A DNA stretch of 64,000 nt from Gemmata massiliana (lineage in GTDB: Bacteria > Planctomycetota > Planctomycetia > Gemmatales > Gemmataceae), in the NCBI RefSeq assembly GCF_901538265.1, contig NZ_LR593886.1, forward strand, positions 4,423,738 to 4,487,737, written 5' to 3'. The position numbers and the translations under genes were made by a program. Shown here in pieces: positions 16,907-24,695 of this stretch; position 1 is the stretch's first letter; the number at the start of each line of letters is the position of its first letter. The notes below the pieces were generated by a model. It had not been told where the DNA came from. It saw only the letters and a program-made list of their open reading frames with translations, and did no database searches.

Positions 16907-18112
16907 GTGAGCGAACCCGTCCCGAACCCCGCGCCCCGCGCGGCCGCCCCACTGAGCGCCGACTTAGAAATCAAGGACGCGCAACTCATTTTCTCGGCGG
17001 TCTGGGCCGACCTGTTGGAGCACCACGCCGGCGACGTGCGGTTCCCGAACGAGTTCATTTGGCTTGGGGGCGCGCCCGGGGCGGGGAAGGGCACCAACAC
17101 ACCGTTCATCGCGCGCGCACGCGACATCACCGCGCCGCCCATCGTCATCAGCAGCCTCCTCACTGCGCCGCAAGCGGTCGCGCTCAAGAACGCGGGCCAG
17201 ATGGTCGGGGACCGCGAGGTCATCGCGCTGTTGCTCGAAGAACTGCTCGACCCGCGGTACCGGGACGGCGTCATTATTGACGGATTCCCGCGGACCAAGG
17301 TCCAGGTGGAGTTCTTGAAACTCTTCTACCACGCGATGCTCGATCTCGGGGGGCGCGACGACTCGACCCAGGACGCAAACAAGCCGATGTTCCGCATCGC
17401 GCTGCTGTTCGTCACGGAAGAGGTGAGCGTCGAGCGCCAACTGAAACGCGGGCGGGTGATCCGGGAACACAACCGGCAGGTGCGCGAGTCCGCGGTCGGG
17501 GAACTCTTGGAAGAGCGCGTCACGGACCTCGACCCGGGGCTGTGCCGGAAACGGTACAAGGGCTTCAAGGACACGACGTTCGAGGCCCTTCAGTCGCTGC
17601 GCCAGATTTTCCACTTCCACTTCATCGACGCCGAGGGCGACCTGCCCGAGGTGCAGCGCAACATCGTTCGGGAGTTCGCGTACCAAAGCTCGCTCGAACT
17701 CAGCCCGGAAGTGTTCGCGCTGATCCAGAACATCCCGATCGCGACCCAACTGGCGCGGCACGCGCGGCAGGAACTGGTGCGCCGCTTGGAGCAGTACGGT
17801 CGCGAGAACCCGGACCTGTTTCGGGGCGTGGTGGAACTGATCGAGTCGAAACTGCTCCCGATCGTCCAGGCGCACGCGATGTCCGGGCACGCGCAGATCA
17901 ACAGTGAAGAGGCGCTGCTCGATGAACCGGTGGCGCTGCGGATGATGATCGATGTGTTCTCCGAGCGCGGGTTTCACGTAACCGTGGACATCCACCGGAT
18001 CGACGTGCCTGTGCGCGTCGACCCGCAGACCTGGGAGATCATTTGTCGGACGAAGAAAGTGTTTCAGATCGAGATCCGATACCCACCGTCCGACATCCGA
18101 CGCGGACACTGA
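16907..18112 (+). CDS. Adenylate/nucleoside-monophosphate kinase-like protein, large
   Basis: 401 residues from a GTG at 16907, chosen because CCCCGGAG provides a ribosome site 5 bases upstream; an ATG at 16796 would add 37 unconvincing residues. The P-loop GAPGAGKGT is at 55-63, and DGFPRT follows near residue 125, both hallmarks of adenylate kinases (ATP + NMP to ADP + NDP). Adenylate kinases are usually 180-220 residues. Here about 170 extra residues follow (IVREFAYQSSLELSPEVFAL and a final FSERGFHVTVDIHRIDVPV), so the C-terminal half is an extra domain of unknown role. A strong terminator follows at 18141. Confidence 0.8.
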   Translation: MSEPVPNPAPRAAAPLSADLEIKDAQLIFSAVWADLLEHHAGDVRFPNEFIWLGGAPGAGKGTNTPFIARARDITAPPIVISSLLTAPQAVALKNAGQMVGDREVIALLLEELLDPRYRDGVIIDGFPRTKVQVEFLKLFYHAMLDLGGRDDSTQDANKPMFRIALLFVTEEVSVERQLKRGRVIREHNRQVRESAVGELLEERVTDLDPGLCRKRYKGFKDTTFEALQSLRQIFHFHFIDAEGDLPEVQRNIVREFAYQSSLELSPEVFALIQNIPIATQLARHARQELVRRLEQYGRENPDLFRGVVELIESKLLPIVQAHAMSGHAQINSEEALLDEPVALRMMIDVFSERGFHVTVDIHRIDVPVRVDPQTWEIICRTKKVFQIEIRYPPSDIRRGH

Positions 18113-18140
18113 CGGATCGTGAGTTCGGTTGAAGATACTC

Positions 18141-18177
18141 AAGCTCGCGGGTGGTTCACACCCGCGAGCTTTGTCTT
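18141..18177 (+). terminator. Intrinsic terminator
   Basis: A perfect 13-bp stem (AAGCTCGCGGGTG at 18141-18153 and its complement at 18159-18171) with a 5-base loop, followed by a T-rich TTGTCTTT, ends the NMP-kinase-like gene. Confidence 0.85.
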
Positions 18178-18199
18178 TGGCGCTTTGTCAGTAGTGGAA

Positions 18200-18270
18200 C
18201 GACACTTTTGGACGTGACGAAATACCGACACGCCAGTGGCGAATAATCGACACTTCGACGCTTTGTCACG
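18200..18270 (+). promoter_or_regulatory. Candidate enhancer element: CGACAC x3 + CGTGACGAA
   Basis: CGACAC occurs at 18200-18205, 18226-18231 and 18248-18253, with CGTGACGAA at 18213-18221 between the first two. A related inverted TTTGTCACG sits at 18262-18270. The element lies about 55-125 bases upstream of the -24/-12 promoter at 18326, where sigma-54 activators usually bind. The same parts recur at 33877-33936 before another DUF1559 gene. Confidence 0.55.
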
Positions 18271-18325
18271 TCTGGCTCGTGCAGTACCCGCGAGTTTTTG
18301 AAGAGTAATTCGGCAAATCGGATTG

Positions 18326-18341
18326 TGGCATCGGACTTGCG
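18326..18341 (+). promoter_or_regulatory. Sigma-54 (-24/-12) promoter
   Basis: TGGCATCGGACTTGCG: GG at 18327-18328 and GC at 18339-18340 are separated by exactly 10 bases, close to the consensus TGGCACG-N4-TTGCA. The expected transcript start is near 18352, about 47 bases before the DUF1559 start at 18399. Confidence 0.65.
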
Positions 18342-18398
18342 TTTGCGTGCTGACCCACCTCTCCACGTCATCCCATTCGCCTCAAGGCTGTACACGTT

Positions 18399-19331
18399 AT
18401 GTCCGCTCAGCCCACAAAAATGCGCTCGGGCTTCACGCTCATTGAGTTGCTGGTAGTAATCGCAATTATTGCGATCCTTATTGGACTGTTGCTGCCGGCC
18501 GTCCAGAAGGTTCGTGAAGCAGCGGCCCGGATGAAGTGCAGCAACAATCTGAAACAACTCGGGCTCGCGCTGCATACCTACCACGATGCCAACGATCGCT
18601 TCCCACCGTACTTCCCGGGCAGCCTGTCGACGACCGATCCACGTCGGTACACAGAAAACTGGTCGTTTCTTCTGCTCCCGTACATCGAACAGGATAACAT
18701 CACCAAGCAGCCGATCGCCTCGCGAACTGATTACTTCACACTTGTTCGCCCACGCGTAATTCCGACGTATGTTTGCCCGAGTAACACGCAGCCCACGACC
18801 GTTACCAGTGGGGCCAATGTTATCGCTCTGGGGAGCTATCTGGGTATCACGGGTCGTCAAAGGAATGACTGGAAGGCACCGCCGGCCGGGTTCAGCATGG
18901 ACACAGGAATCATGGCAGTGACGGACGCGAGCGGTAAACCGGTGAAAATCAACTTTTCGTCCGTAACCGATGGGCTGAGCAATACGGTCGCATTTGCCGA
19001 GCGTCCTCCAACCAAGGACTTGCAGTGGGGGTGGGTAATGGCAGGGTCGCCGAACCTCGATAGCATCGGCTGGGCGCAGTACACGTCGGCTGACAACACG
19101 TCCGGGATTGGGACCAGCGACGCAGTCGGGGCGTGCCCGTTCCCGATGTACTTCCAGGCCCCGGCCTCGCCGCCGCGTCAGTGCGATGGGTACCACTTCT
19201 GGTCGTACCACACCGGTGGGGGGAACTTCGCGGTGGCGGACGGCTCGGTTCGGTTCTTCCAATACTCCGCCGGTCCGACGATTATCACTGCCATGTCCAC
19301 GCGCGCGATGGGCGAGGTGATCTCCGAATGA
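18399..19331 (+). CDS. DUF1559 domain pseudopilin-like protein
   Basis: 310 residues. The type IV prepilin/type II secretion N-terminus is clear: [20 protein letters not shown] with the cleavage Gly before Phe and Glu at +5. After the helix [20 protein letters not shown] comes the DUF1559 body (LKQLGLALHTYHDANDRFPP, later SSVTDGLSNTVAFAE), and a C-terminal H-x-G-G-x-N-F-A-VADGSVRF block. Such proteins are abundant in planctomycetes and are presumed secreted or assembled into fibres after methylation and cleavage by a prepilin peptidase. Preceded by a sigma-54-type promoter and translationally coupled (ATGA) to the following lipoprotein gene. Confidence 0.93.
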   Translation: MSAQPTKMRSGFTLIELLVVIAIIAILIGLLLPAVQKVREAAARMKCSNNLKQLGLALHTYHDANDRFPPYFPGSLSTTDPRRYTENWSFLLLPYIEQDNITKQPIASRTDYFTLVRPRVIPTYVCPSNTQPTTVTSGANVIALGSYLGITGRQRNDWKAPPAGFSMDTGIMAVTDASGKPVKINFSSVTDGLSNTVAFAERPPTKDLQWGWVMAGSPNLDSIGWAQYTSADNTSGIGTSDAVGACPFPMYFQAPASPPRQCDGYHFWSYHTGGGNFAVADGSVRFFQYSAGPTIITAMSTRAMGEVISE

Positions 19332-19768
19332 CCCGATTCATCCGACCCGCCGTTCTGGTCGCGATTCTGGCACTCGCCGGGTGCGGCGAACCGACCACGG
19401 ACGTGTCCGGCAAAGTGACTTATAGGGGCAAGCCTGTGGCTTTCGGAACGGTCGTCGTTCTGGACGCCGCGGGCGCGCCGAAGTCTGGGGCGATCCAACC
19501 CGACGGCACGTACCGGGTCAGCGGGGTGCGCCCGGGGCCGGTGAAGGTGGCCGTGTCCAGTCCACCTCCACCCGGGTCCGAACCGCCCCGCAAATCCGCT
19601 GGTGGGCGCGACAGTGACGACGACAAACCGCCGCCCAATGTGCCTCCGGCAGCGCCGGAAGTTATCAAGAGCTGGTTCCCGATTCCGGACAAGTATGGCG
19701 ATCCGAATAAGTCGGAACTCACGGGCGAGGCGAAGTCCGGTCAGCCGCTCGACATCGACCTGAAGTGA
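19328..19768 (+). CDS. Small lipoprotein, carboxypeptidase-regulatory-like fold
   Basis: 146 residues. The ATG overlaps the DUF1559 stop by four bases, so the two are co-translated. The N-terminus is a lipoprotein signal (VLVAILALAGCGEP, Cys near residue 19). The mature part begins VSGKVTYRGKPVAFGTVVVL, typical of the 'transthyretin-like/CarboxypepD-reg' beta-sandwich found in planctomycete lipoproteins after DUF1559 genes. A Pro-rich stretch (PPPPGSEPPRKS) follows. Probably envelope-anchored and associated with the pilin-like partner; molecular role unknown. Confidence 0.82.
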   Translation: MTRFIRPAVLVAILALAGCGEPTTDVSGKVTYRGKPVAFGTVVVLDAAGAPKSGAIQPDGTYRVSGVRPGPVKVAVSSPPPPGSEPPRKSAGGRDSDDDKPPPNVPPAAPEVIKSWFPIPDKYGDPNKSELTGEAKSGQPLDIDLK

Positions 19769-19796
19769 CTGTGGTACCCACACGAGGAAGAGTCGG

Positions 19797-20474
19797 ATGA
19801 ACAGAACCGTACCCGCGCTCGTGTGGGTTGTTGTTGCTCTGGCACTGGCGCCCACAATCGGGCGCTCGGTGCCCGCCGAACCTGCCGGCACAACGTCTGA
19901 TCCGATCATCGACAGCAAAATGACCGCTGACGAAGCCTTTGAGGGCCTCGACCGCCGCTGTCCGAAGGGGCTCCGCGAGCGGCAAAAGATCGTTACCGTG
20001 ACGTACTGGGGTTTCGACGAGAAGGTCCACCGCGGGCAACTCGTTGTGGACAAGGATCTGGAGAAAGACATCGTCGAGGTGTTCGAGGTCGCGCTGAAGG
20101 AGAAGTTCCCGATCCAGTCGGTGATCCCGGTATCGCACGCGAAGTTCCGTAAGAACGAGAAATGGGACGATGACCTGTCAATGGCCGCGAACAACACGTC
20201 CGCGTTCAACTACCGCGAGGTGACTGGCGGCACGTCGCTGTCGAAGCACGCCCTCGGGCGCGCGATCGACATCAACCCGGTGCAGAACCCGTACATCAAG
20301 GGTAAAACGAGCCTTCCGCAAAGCTCGAAATACGATCCGAAGGCTCCCGGTACGCTGACCGCCGATCACCCGGTTACAAAGGCGTTTCTTACACACGGGT
20401 GGGAGTGGGGCGGAAACTGGAAGTCGCTCAAAGACTATCAGCACTTCGAGAAACCGGCTCCGTCCGCCAAGTGA
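19797..20474 (+). CDS. M15 family D,D-/L,D-peptidase (VanY/M15C-like)
   Basis: 225 residues with a hydrophobic signal segment (residues 6-22). The zinc site of M15 peptidases is intact: SKHALGRAIDI places His151 and Asp158, and YQHFEK places His216. Such enzymes cut peptidoglycan stem peptides outside the cytoplasm. The gene begins 28 bases after the lipoprotein stop and is followed by an S66 peptidase, so both may be on the DUF1559 transcript. The exact bond (D-Ala-D-Ala carboxypeptidase or L-Ala-D-Glu endopeptidase) cannot be told from sequence. Confidence 0.85.
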   Translation: MNRTVPALVWVVVALALAPTIGRSVPAEPAGTTSDPIIDSKMTADEAFEGLDRRCPKGLRERQKIVTVTYWGFDEKVHRGQLVVDKDLEKDIVEVFEVALKEKFPIQSVIPVSHAKFRKNEKWDDDLSMAANNTSAFNYREVTGGTSLSKHALGRAIDINPVQNPYIKGKTSLPQSSKYDPKAPGTLTADHPVTKAFLTHGWEWGGNWKSLKDYQHFEKPAPSAK

Positions 20475-20505
20475 TGCGGGCGAGCCACAACGCTTGAGAT
20501 TATTC

Positions 20506-21570
20506 ATGCTCGCTACCCTGATCCGCACTTTGCCGGTTCTAGCTCTCGTTACGATTGCCGGTCCCGCGGCATTCCCAATTGCGCCTCTAACCGTGTCCGC
20601 GTCCGAGCACGCGGAATGGATTCGTCCGGCGGCTCTCCGTGTGGGCGACACGATCGCGTTCGTGGCTCCCGCGGGTCCGGCGGACGCGGAGAAGGTCGCA
20701 AAGGCGAAGGAGCGGTTCGAGAAAATGGGGTTCAAGGTGAAAGTCCCTCCAACTCTTACCGCACGCAAGGATCGGTACTTGGCCGGCTCCGACGAGGACC
20801 GAGCCGCGGAGTTCAACGCGGCGATCAAGGACAAAACAGTCCAGGCGGTGTTCTCCGTGAAGGGCGGGTACGGTTTGACGCGCATTCTGGACCGTATCGA
20901 TTACACCGCGATCCGCGAGAACCCGAAGATCATCGTCGGGTTCTCGGACCTGACCGCGCTTCACCTTGCGGTCGCGAAAAAGTGTCGGGTGATCACGTTC
21001 CACGCGCCGATGCCGCAGTACGGCCTGTACCGCGACGACGAGGGGTTCGGGTACTCGTCCGAAGTGTTCTGGCGGACCGTGCGCGCGGACCAGTACCCGA
21101 AGGGCGAAAACGGGTACACGGTTGCGCTGCCCCAAAACGGACCGAAGCCGCAGCGCCTAGTGGCCGGCAAAGCGAAAGGCCGACTGGTGGGCGGTAATCT
21201 GACCCTGGTCGGCGCGACGATGGGCACCCCCTACGAGATCGAAGCGGAAGGTAACATCTTGGTGCTCGAAGACACGGGCGAGAAGGCATACCGAATTGAC
21301 CGGGTGCTGTCTCAACTGAAGTTGGCCGGGTTACTCGACAAGTTCGCCGGGTTCGTGTTGGGAACGTTCGATGGGTCGGACGAGAAGGAACTGGATACCG
21401 TGATCCGCGAATACTTCGGGCACCGGAAAGTGCCGGTGATTACCAATTTTCCGATCGGTCATACGCCGTTCAACGCGACACTTCCGCACGGTGGCCTGAT
21501 CGAGATCGATGCCGACGCACTGACGGTCCGCGTACTCGAAAATCCGGTGACTTTGGACGCGAAGCGGTAA
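20506..21570 (+). CDS. LD-carboxypeptidase family (S66) serine peptidase
   Basis: 354 residues from the ATG at 20506; a TTG at 20494 is also possible. There is a signal-like N-terminus (LIRTLPVLALVTIAGPAAF), unusual because E. coli LdcA is cytoplasmic. S66 landmarks: GDTIAFVAPAGPA, KGGYGLTRILDRID, and the nucleophile elbow GFSDLTALH (Ser147). Catalytic Glu lies in VLEDTGEKAYRIDRVL and His in FPIGHTPFNATLPHG. The family removes the terminal D-Ala from tetrapeptides (L,D bond) or cuts related amides. With the M15 gene upstream this forms a stem-peptide trimming pair. Confidence 0.88.
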   Translation: MLATLIRTLPVLALVTIAGPAAFPIAPLTVSASEHAEWIRPAALRVGDTIAFVAPAGPADAEKVAKAKERFEKMGFKVKVPPTLTARKDRYLAGSDEDRAAEFNAAIKDKTVQAVFSVKGGYGLTRILDRIDYTAIRENPKIIVGFSDLTALHLAVAKKCRVITFHAPMPQYGLYRDDEGFGYSSEVFWRTVRADQYPKGENGYTVALPQNGPKPQRLVAGKAKGRLVGGNLTLVGATMGTPYEIEAEGNILVLEDTGEKAYRIDRVLSQLKLAGLLDKFAGFVLGTFDGSDEKELDTVIREYFGHRKVPVITNFPIGHTPFNATLPHGGLIEIDADALTVRVLENPVTLDAKR

Positions 21571-21602
21571 GCGACGAGGGGCCGAAAGCCAAGCACTGAC
21601 TC

Positions 21603-21630
21603 GGGCCGCCTGGTGCGGCCCATTTTTGTT
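21603..21630 (+). terminator. Intrinsic terminator
   Basis: GGGCCGC (21603-21609) pairs with GCGGCCC (21615-21621), followed by ATTTTTGTTT. It ends the S66 peptidase transcript. Confidence 0.85.
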
Positions 21631-21735
21631 TGAACTGCCGGTCTACTTGCTCGAAGTGTAGTGGAGCTTTACCTGCGACTGCTCGTCGGCGGTGAACGCG
21701 AACACTGTGCCTCGATTCGCCAGCATCTACGAGCC

Positions 21736-22323
21736 TCATTCATTAGCCGGGAAGGCGCGCATAGTGAATTCGGCCACGCGACGCAGTTCGTCCGCGGATG
21801 CCCCGCTCGCGGCTTGCACTGCAAGTCCATTCAACACCGTGGCGATGTATCGAGCGAGAGTTGTGCAGTCAGTTCCTTTGGGCAGGTCGCCTTCTGACAG
21901 CGCGCGCTCGAACCGGGCGCGGATTGCCGTGAACCCGGCTTCTCGGTATTCGGTCAGCGCGCGCCGAATCGGTTCCGCATCGTCACCACACGCCAACGCG
22001 CCTTGCACAACCATGCACCCGCGCGGCTTACTCGTGTCGGTCACGAGCTGCACCGCTCCGCACAACAAGCGCTCCGTCACTTTACGAGCGGTCGGCTCTG
22101 CCAGTGCTAAGTGGACGAACGCGATCGGCCCGTTTTGGTAGCGCTCCAGTGCTTTGCGGAACAGCGCTTCCTTCTTTCCGAATGCGGCGTAGAGGCTGGG
22201 GCGGTTGATCCCCATTGCCCGGGTCAGGTCCGGAATCGTTGCGCCCTCGTACCCGTGGCGCCAGAACACTTCCAGCGCACGGTCCAGAGCTTCATCGATA
22301 TCGAACTTGCGCGGACGCCCCAT
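21736..22323 (-). CDS. TetR/AcrR family transcriptional regulator
   Basis: 195 residues from the ATG at 22323 (MGRPRKFD), preferred over 22335 because the canonical GRPRxFD start follows. The TetR helix-turn-helix is clear: ALDRALEVFWRHGYEGATIP, then TRAMGINRPSLYAAFGKKEA. The C-terminal ligand/dimer domain (GCMVVQGALACGDDAEPIRR) resembles the TetR_C_16/YxaF-like group. It is transcribed divergently from an SDR gene, so it most likely represses that gene and itself. A small inverted repeat lies in the shared upstream region. Confidence 0.9.
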   Translation of the reverse strand: MGRPRKFDIDEALDRALEVFWRHGYEGATIPDLTRAMGINRPSLYAAFGKKEALFRKALERYQNGPIAFVHLALAEPTARKVTERLLCGAVQLVTDTSKPRGCMVVQGALACGDDAEPIRRALTEYREAGFTAIRARFERALSEGDLPKGTDCTTLARYIATVLNGLAVQAASGASADELRRVAEFTMRAFPANE

Positions 22324-22374
22324 AACGCACCTCACGAAGAAAATTTTAGGGGCGTGAAAGGCTCAGGCGCCAGT

Positions 22375-22396
22375 ATTGTACTCCACGGTACACAAT
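22375..22396. promoter_or_regulatory. Candidate TetR operator
   Basis: ATTGTAC (22375-22381) and GTACACAAT (22388-22396) form an imperfect inverted repeat with core TGTAC-N6-GTACA, located 20 bases upstream of the SDR start and 52 bases from the TetR start. The position fits an autoregulated divergent operator; this is inferred only from symmetry and location. Confidence 0.4.
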
Positions 22397-22415
22397 GTTT
22401 CAAAAGGAGACGGTC

Positions 22416-23165
22416 ATGTCCGGCCAACTGAACGGTAAGGTCGCGGTGGTGACGGGAGCATCGAAGGGTATCGGGGCCGAGATCGCCCGGCGACTCGCGG
22501 CTGAAGGTGCATCGGTCGTGGTGAACTACGCATCCAGCAAGGCGGGCGCGGACAAGGTCGTGGCCGACATCACGAGTAAGGGCGGCAAGGCCGTCGCGGT
22601 CGGCGGGGACGTGTCGAAGAAAGCGGACGCGGAGGGCATCATCGACACGGCGATCAAGAACTACGGGCGCCTCGACGTGCTGGTGAACAACTCCGGGGTG
22701 TACGAGTTCGGCGCGATCGAGCAAATCACTGAAGAGCACTTCCACCGCCAGTTCAACATCAACGTCCTCGGGTTGCTCCTCGTCACACAAGCCGCGGTCA
22801 AGCACCTGAAAGCGGGCGGGAGCATCATTAACATCGGGTCAGTGGTCGCCCGTATCACCCCGCCGCAAAGCGCCGTGTACACCGGGACGAAGGGGGCGGT
22901 GGACGCCATCACCGGCGTGCTGGCCAAGGAACTCGGGCCGAAGGGTATCCGGGTGAACGCGCTGAACCCCGGTCTGATCGAGACCGAGGGAACGGTGGGC
23001 TCAGGGTTCATCGGCTCGGATATGGAGAAGGAGATAGTCAAGACGACGCCGCTCGGCCGCGGTGGGAAAGTCGACGACATCGCCAAGATCGCCGTGTTCC
23101 TGGCTTCCGACGATTCCGGCTGGTTGACCGGCGAACAGGTTCTCGCAGGCGGCGGCGTCCGCTAA
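22416..23165 (+). CDS. SDR family oxidoreductase (3-oxoacyl-ACP reductase-like)
   Basis: 249 residues from the ATG at 22416, with AAAAGGAG upstream; an ATG at 22395 is weaker. Classical short-chain dehydrogenase: cofactor motif TGASKGIG, NNSG (usual NNAG), catalytic Ser in INIGSVV and the pair YTGTK (Tyr-x-x-x-Lys). The C-terminus (ASDDSGWLTGEQVLAGGGVR) is typical of FabG-like glucose/acyl reductases using NAD(P)H. In this context (divergent TetR) it is probably an inducible detoxification or secondary reductase, not the housekeeping FabG. Confidence 0.92.
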   Translation: MSGQLNGKVAVVTGASKGIGAEIARRLAAEGASVVVNYASSKAGADKVVADITSKGGKAVAVGGDVSKKADAEGIIDTAIKNYGRLDVLVNNSGVYEFGAIEQITEEHFHRQFNINVLGLLLVTQAAVKHLKAGGSIINIGSVVARITPPQSAVYTGTKGAVDAITGVLAKELGPKGIRVNALNPGLIETEGTVGSGFIGSDMEKEIVKTTPLGRGGKVDDIAKIAVFLASDDSGWLTGEQVLAGGGVR

Positions 23166-23168
23166 TGA

Positions 23169-23185
23169 ACTAGCGGCGAGCTAGT
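23169..23185. terminator. Short hairpin between convergent genes
   Basis: ACTAGC (23169-23174) and GCTAGT (23180-23185) pair around GGCGA between the SDR stop and the stop of the convergent sigma factor gene; a TTTT run follows about 6 bases later on the plus strand. A weak bidirectional terminator is plausible. Confidence 0.4.
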
Positions 23186-24454
23186 CTACGGTTTTGGGCT
23201 TGCCTGCGCTTTGGGCTCGTCAACGATAAGAACGACAAAATAGGGACGCCACTGCCATACTGCTTGACTCTCGCCCACGTCCCTCCCTTGTTCTTTGGCG
23301 GCAGTGATTACAGCGGGCGGAGTGCCGATCATTTCGCCCATTTCGTAGCCCTTCAGAACGCAACGCTTCTTTGACGGTAAGTCGAGTATCTTCTCCGGAA
23401 AATTGGGACTTCGGGTCACGATCGAGACGGGTTTATCAAGCTTTTTGCCGTTTACTGTGTCCACGAGCAGAGTACCGGCCTCGACTTTACCGCCCTCGTA
23501 GAGGGTGCCTTCAATCGTCAAATACTCCCCGAGCCAATCGCGAAAGACGCCACCGGGTTGTCGCGGGCGGCGAGCCGCACTGGTATCGTTCGGGGGAACC
23601 GGAGCGACCGGTTGAGTCGCTAGCCCGGGCTGTGATGTGGCCGTTGGAGTAGGGTGATTCTCGGACCCGCCGAAGGCCCAGAGCGACCCAGCTAACACAA
23701 GTGCGCACGCGACAGAAACAGTTTTCACGGTTATCACTCCATTCGACACGGTTTTGATGACCTCACGGGCCAGTACATCCACTGCGTCCCGAATTGGGAC
23801 GTTGGGCGCCGCGAGCACAGCGGCCACACTTGTTCCCGGTGGAACGGCAACGAAAACGAGACCAGTCAGGGCATCGGGGCCGAAGCCCCGGCGCGTGAGG
23901 CGCTCTCGTAACCGGGTTCGAGCGGTGTGGACCCGGGAATCGACGGTTCCGGTCGGGCACCCGAGTTCGCGCGCTGCCTCTACACTCGTCAGCCCCTCTA
24001 GGCAACAGAGCACGAACGCGATCCGCATCCGGTCTGGGAGCCGCGACAGTTCCTCGTCCACGACCTCGGCCAGTTCCTGATTGCGGGCTTCGGGGCGGGT
24101 CGAAACATCCGGCACTGGTCCGATGGTGCGCCGCTGGGCCTTGAGCTTCAGAGCTGCGTTCGTTGCGACCCGGTGCAGCCACCCGGCTACGGCCTGTCGG
24201 GTGCCGATCGTTCCGGCCGCCCGAGTCAGAGCGAGGAAGGTCGCTTGGAACGCATCTTCAGCATCGCACAGATGCCGGAGAACGCGGCGACACGTGGCCC
24301 AAACCATCGGGCCGTGGCGCCACACCAGGGACTCGAACGCGCCCGTGTCGCGGTCCCCGGCGAACCGTTCAAGAAGCTCACTGTCGGTCCGCAGGTCCAA
24401 GGCCGCTGCCTGTTTGATGTGCGCGGCCAACAACGCCGGTTCAATTCTCGGCAT
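23186..24454 (-). CDS. ECF sigma factor with membrane-spanning C-terminal extension
   Basis: 422 residues, about twice a usual ECF sigma factor. Region 2 is visible (FESLVWRHGPMVWATCRRVL, CDAEDAFQATFLALTRAAG), as is region 4 (LPDRMRIAFVLCCLEGLTSV, CPTGTVDSRVHTARTRLRER). After about residue 195 there is an extension. A hydrophobic segment, VKTVSVACALVLAGSLWAFG (about 243-262), could span the membrane. A Pro/Thr-rich linker follows, then about 140 residues (FRDWLGEYLTIEGTLYEGGK...) that would lie outside the cytoplasm. This layout is typical of planctomycete ECF groups, where the extension may replace a separate anti-sigma factor. No anti-sigma gene is adjacent. Confidence 0.88.
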   Translation of the reverse strand: MPRIEPALLAAHIKQAAALDLRTDSELLERFAGDRDTGAFESLVWRHGPMVWATCRRVLRHLCDAEDAFQATFLALTRAAGTIGTRQAVAGWLHRVATNAALKLKAQRRTIGPVPDVSTRPEARNQELAEVVDEELSRLPDRMRIAFVLCCLEGLTSVEAARELGCPTGTVDSRVHTARTRLRERLTRRGFGPDALTGLVFVAVPPGTSVAAVLAAPNVPIRDAVDVLAREVIKTVSNGVITVKTVSVACALVLAGSLWAFGGSENHPTPTATSQPGLATQPVAPVPPNDTSAARRPRQPGGVFRDWLGEYLTIEGTLYEGGKVEAGTLLVDTVNGKKLDKPVSIVTRSPNFPEKILDLPSKKRCVLKGYEMGEMIGTPPAVITAAKEQGRDVGESQAVWQWRPYFVVLIVDEPKAQASPKP

Positions 24455-24695
24455 GAACCCGTCCTTGATCTCGTCGTGCCCACCCGTAAAGATCCGCCTC
24501 TCGGCGATTCCTTCATTTCATTTTTGGGATTTTGCGCGGCACCGATCGTTAGTGACTGGATTTGATTGCAAGTGCCGGGAAAAAGGAAGTGTAGACGGCC
24601 GATACCGACGTGACCCGGGAACCCAGTTGTGAACACCTTGTTCACAACTGGAGTTGATAGTCCTGTTTTGTTTGAATTAATTTATCAGCAATGTG

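Noticed and set aside
18141..18270. CRISPR array suggested by repeated short CGACAC units
   Set aside because: The repeats are six bases long with unequal spacing, there are no 25-40 bp repeats, and no cas genes occur in the window.
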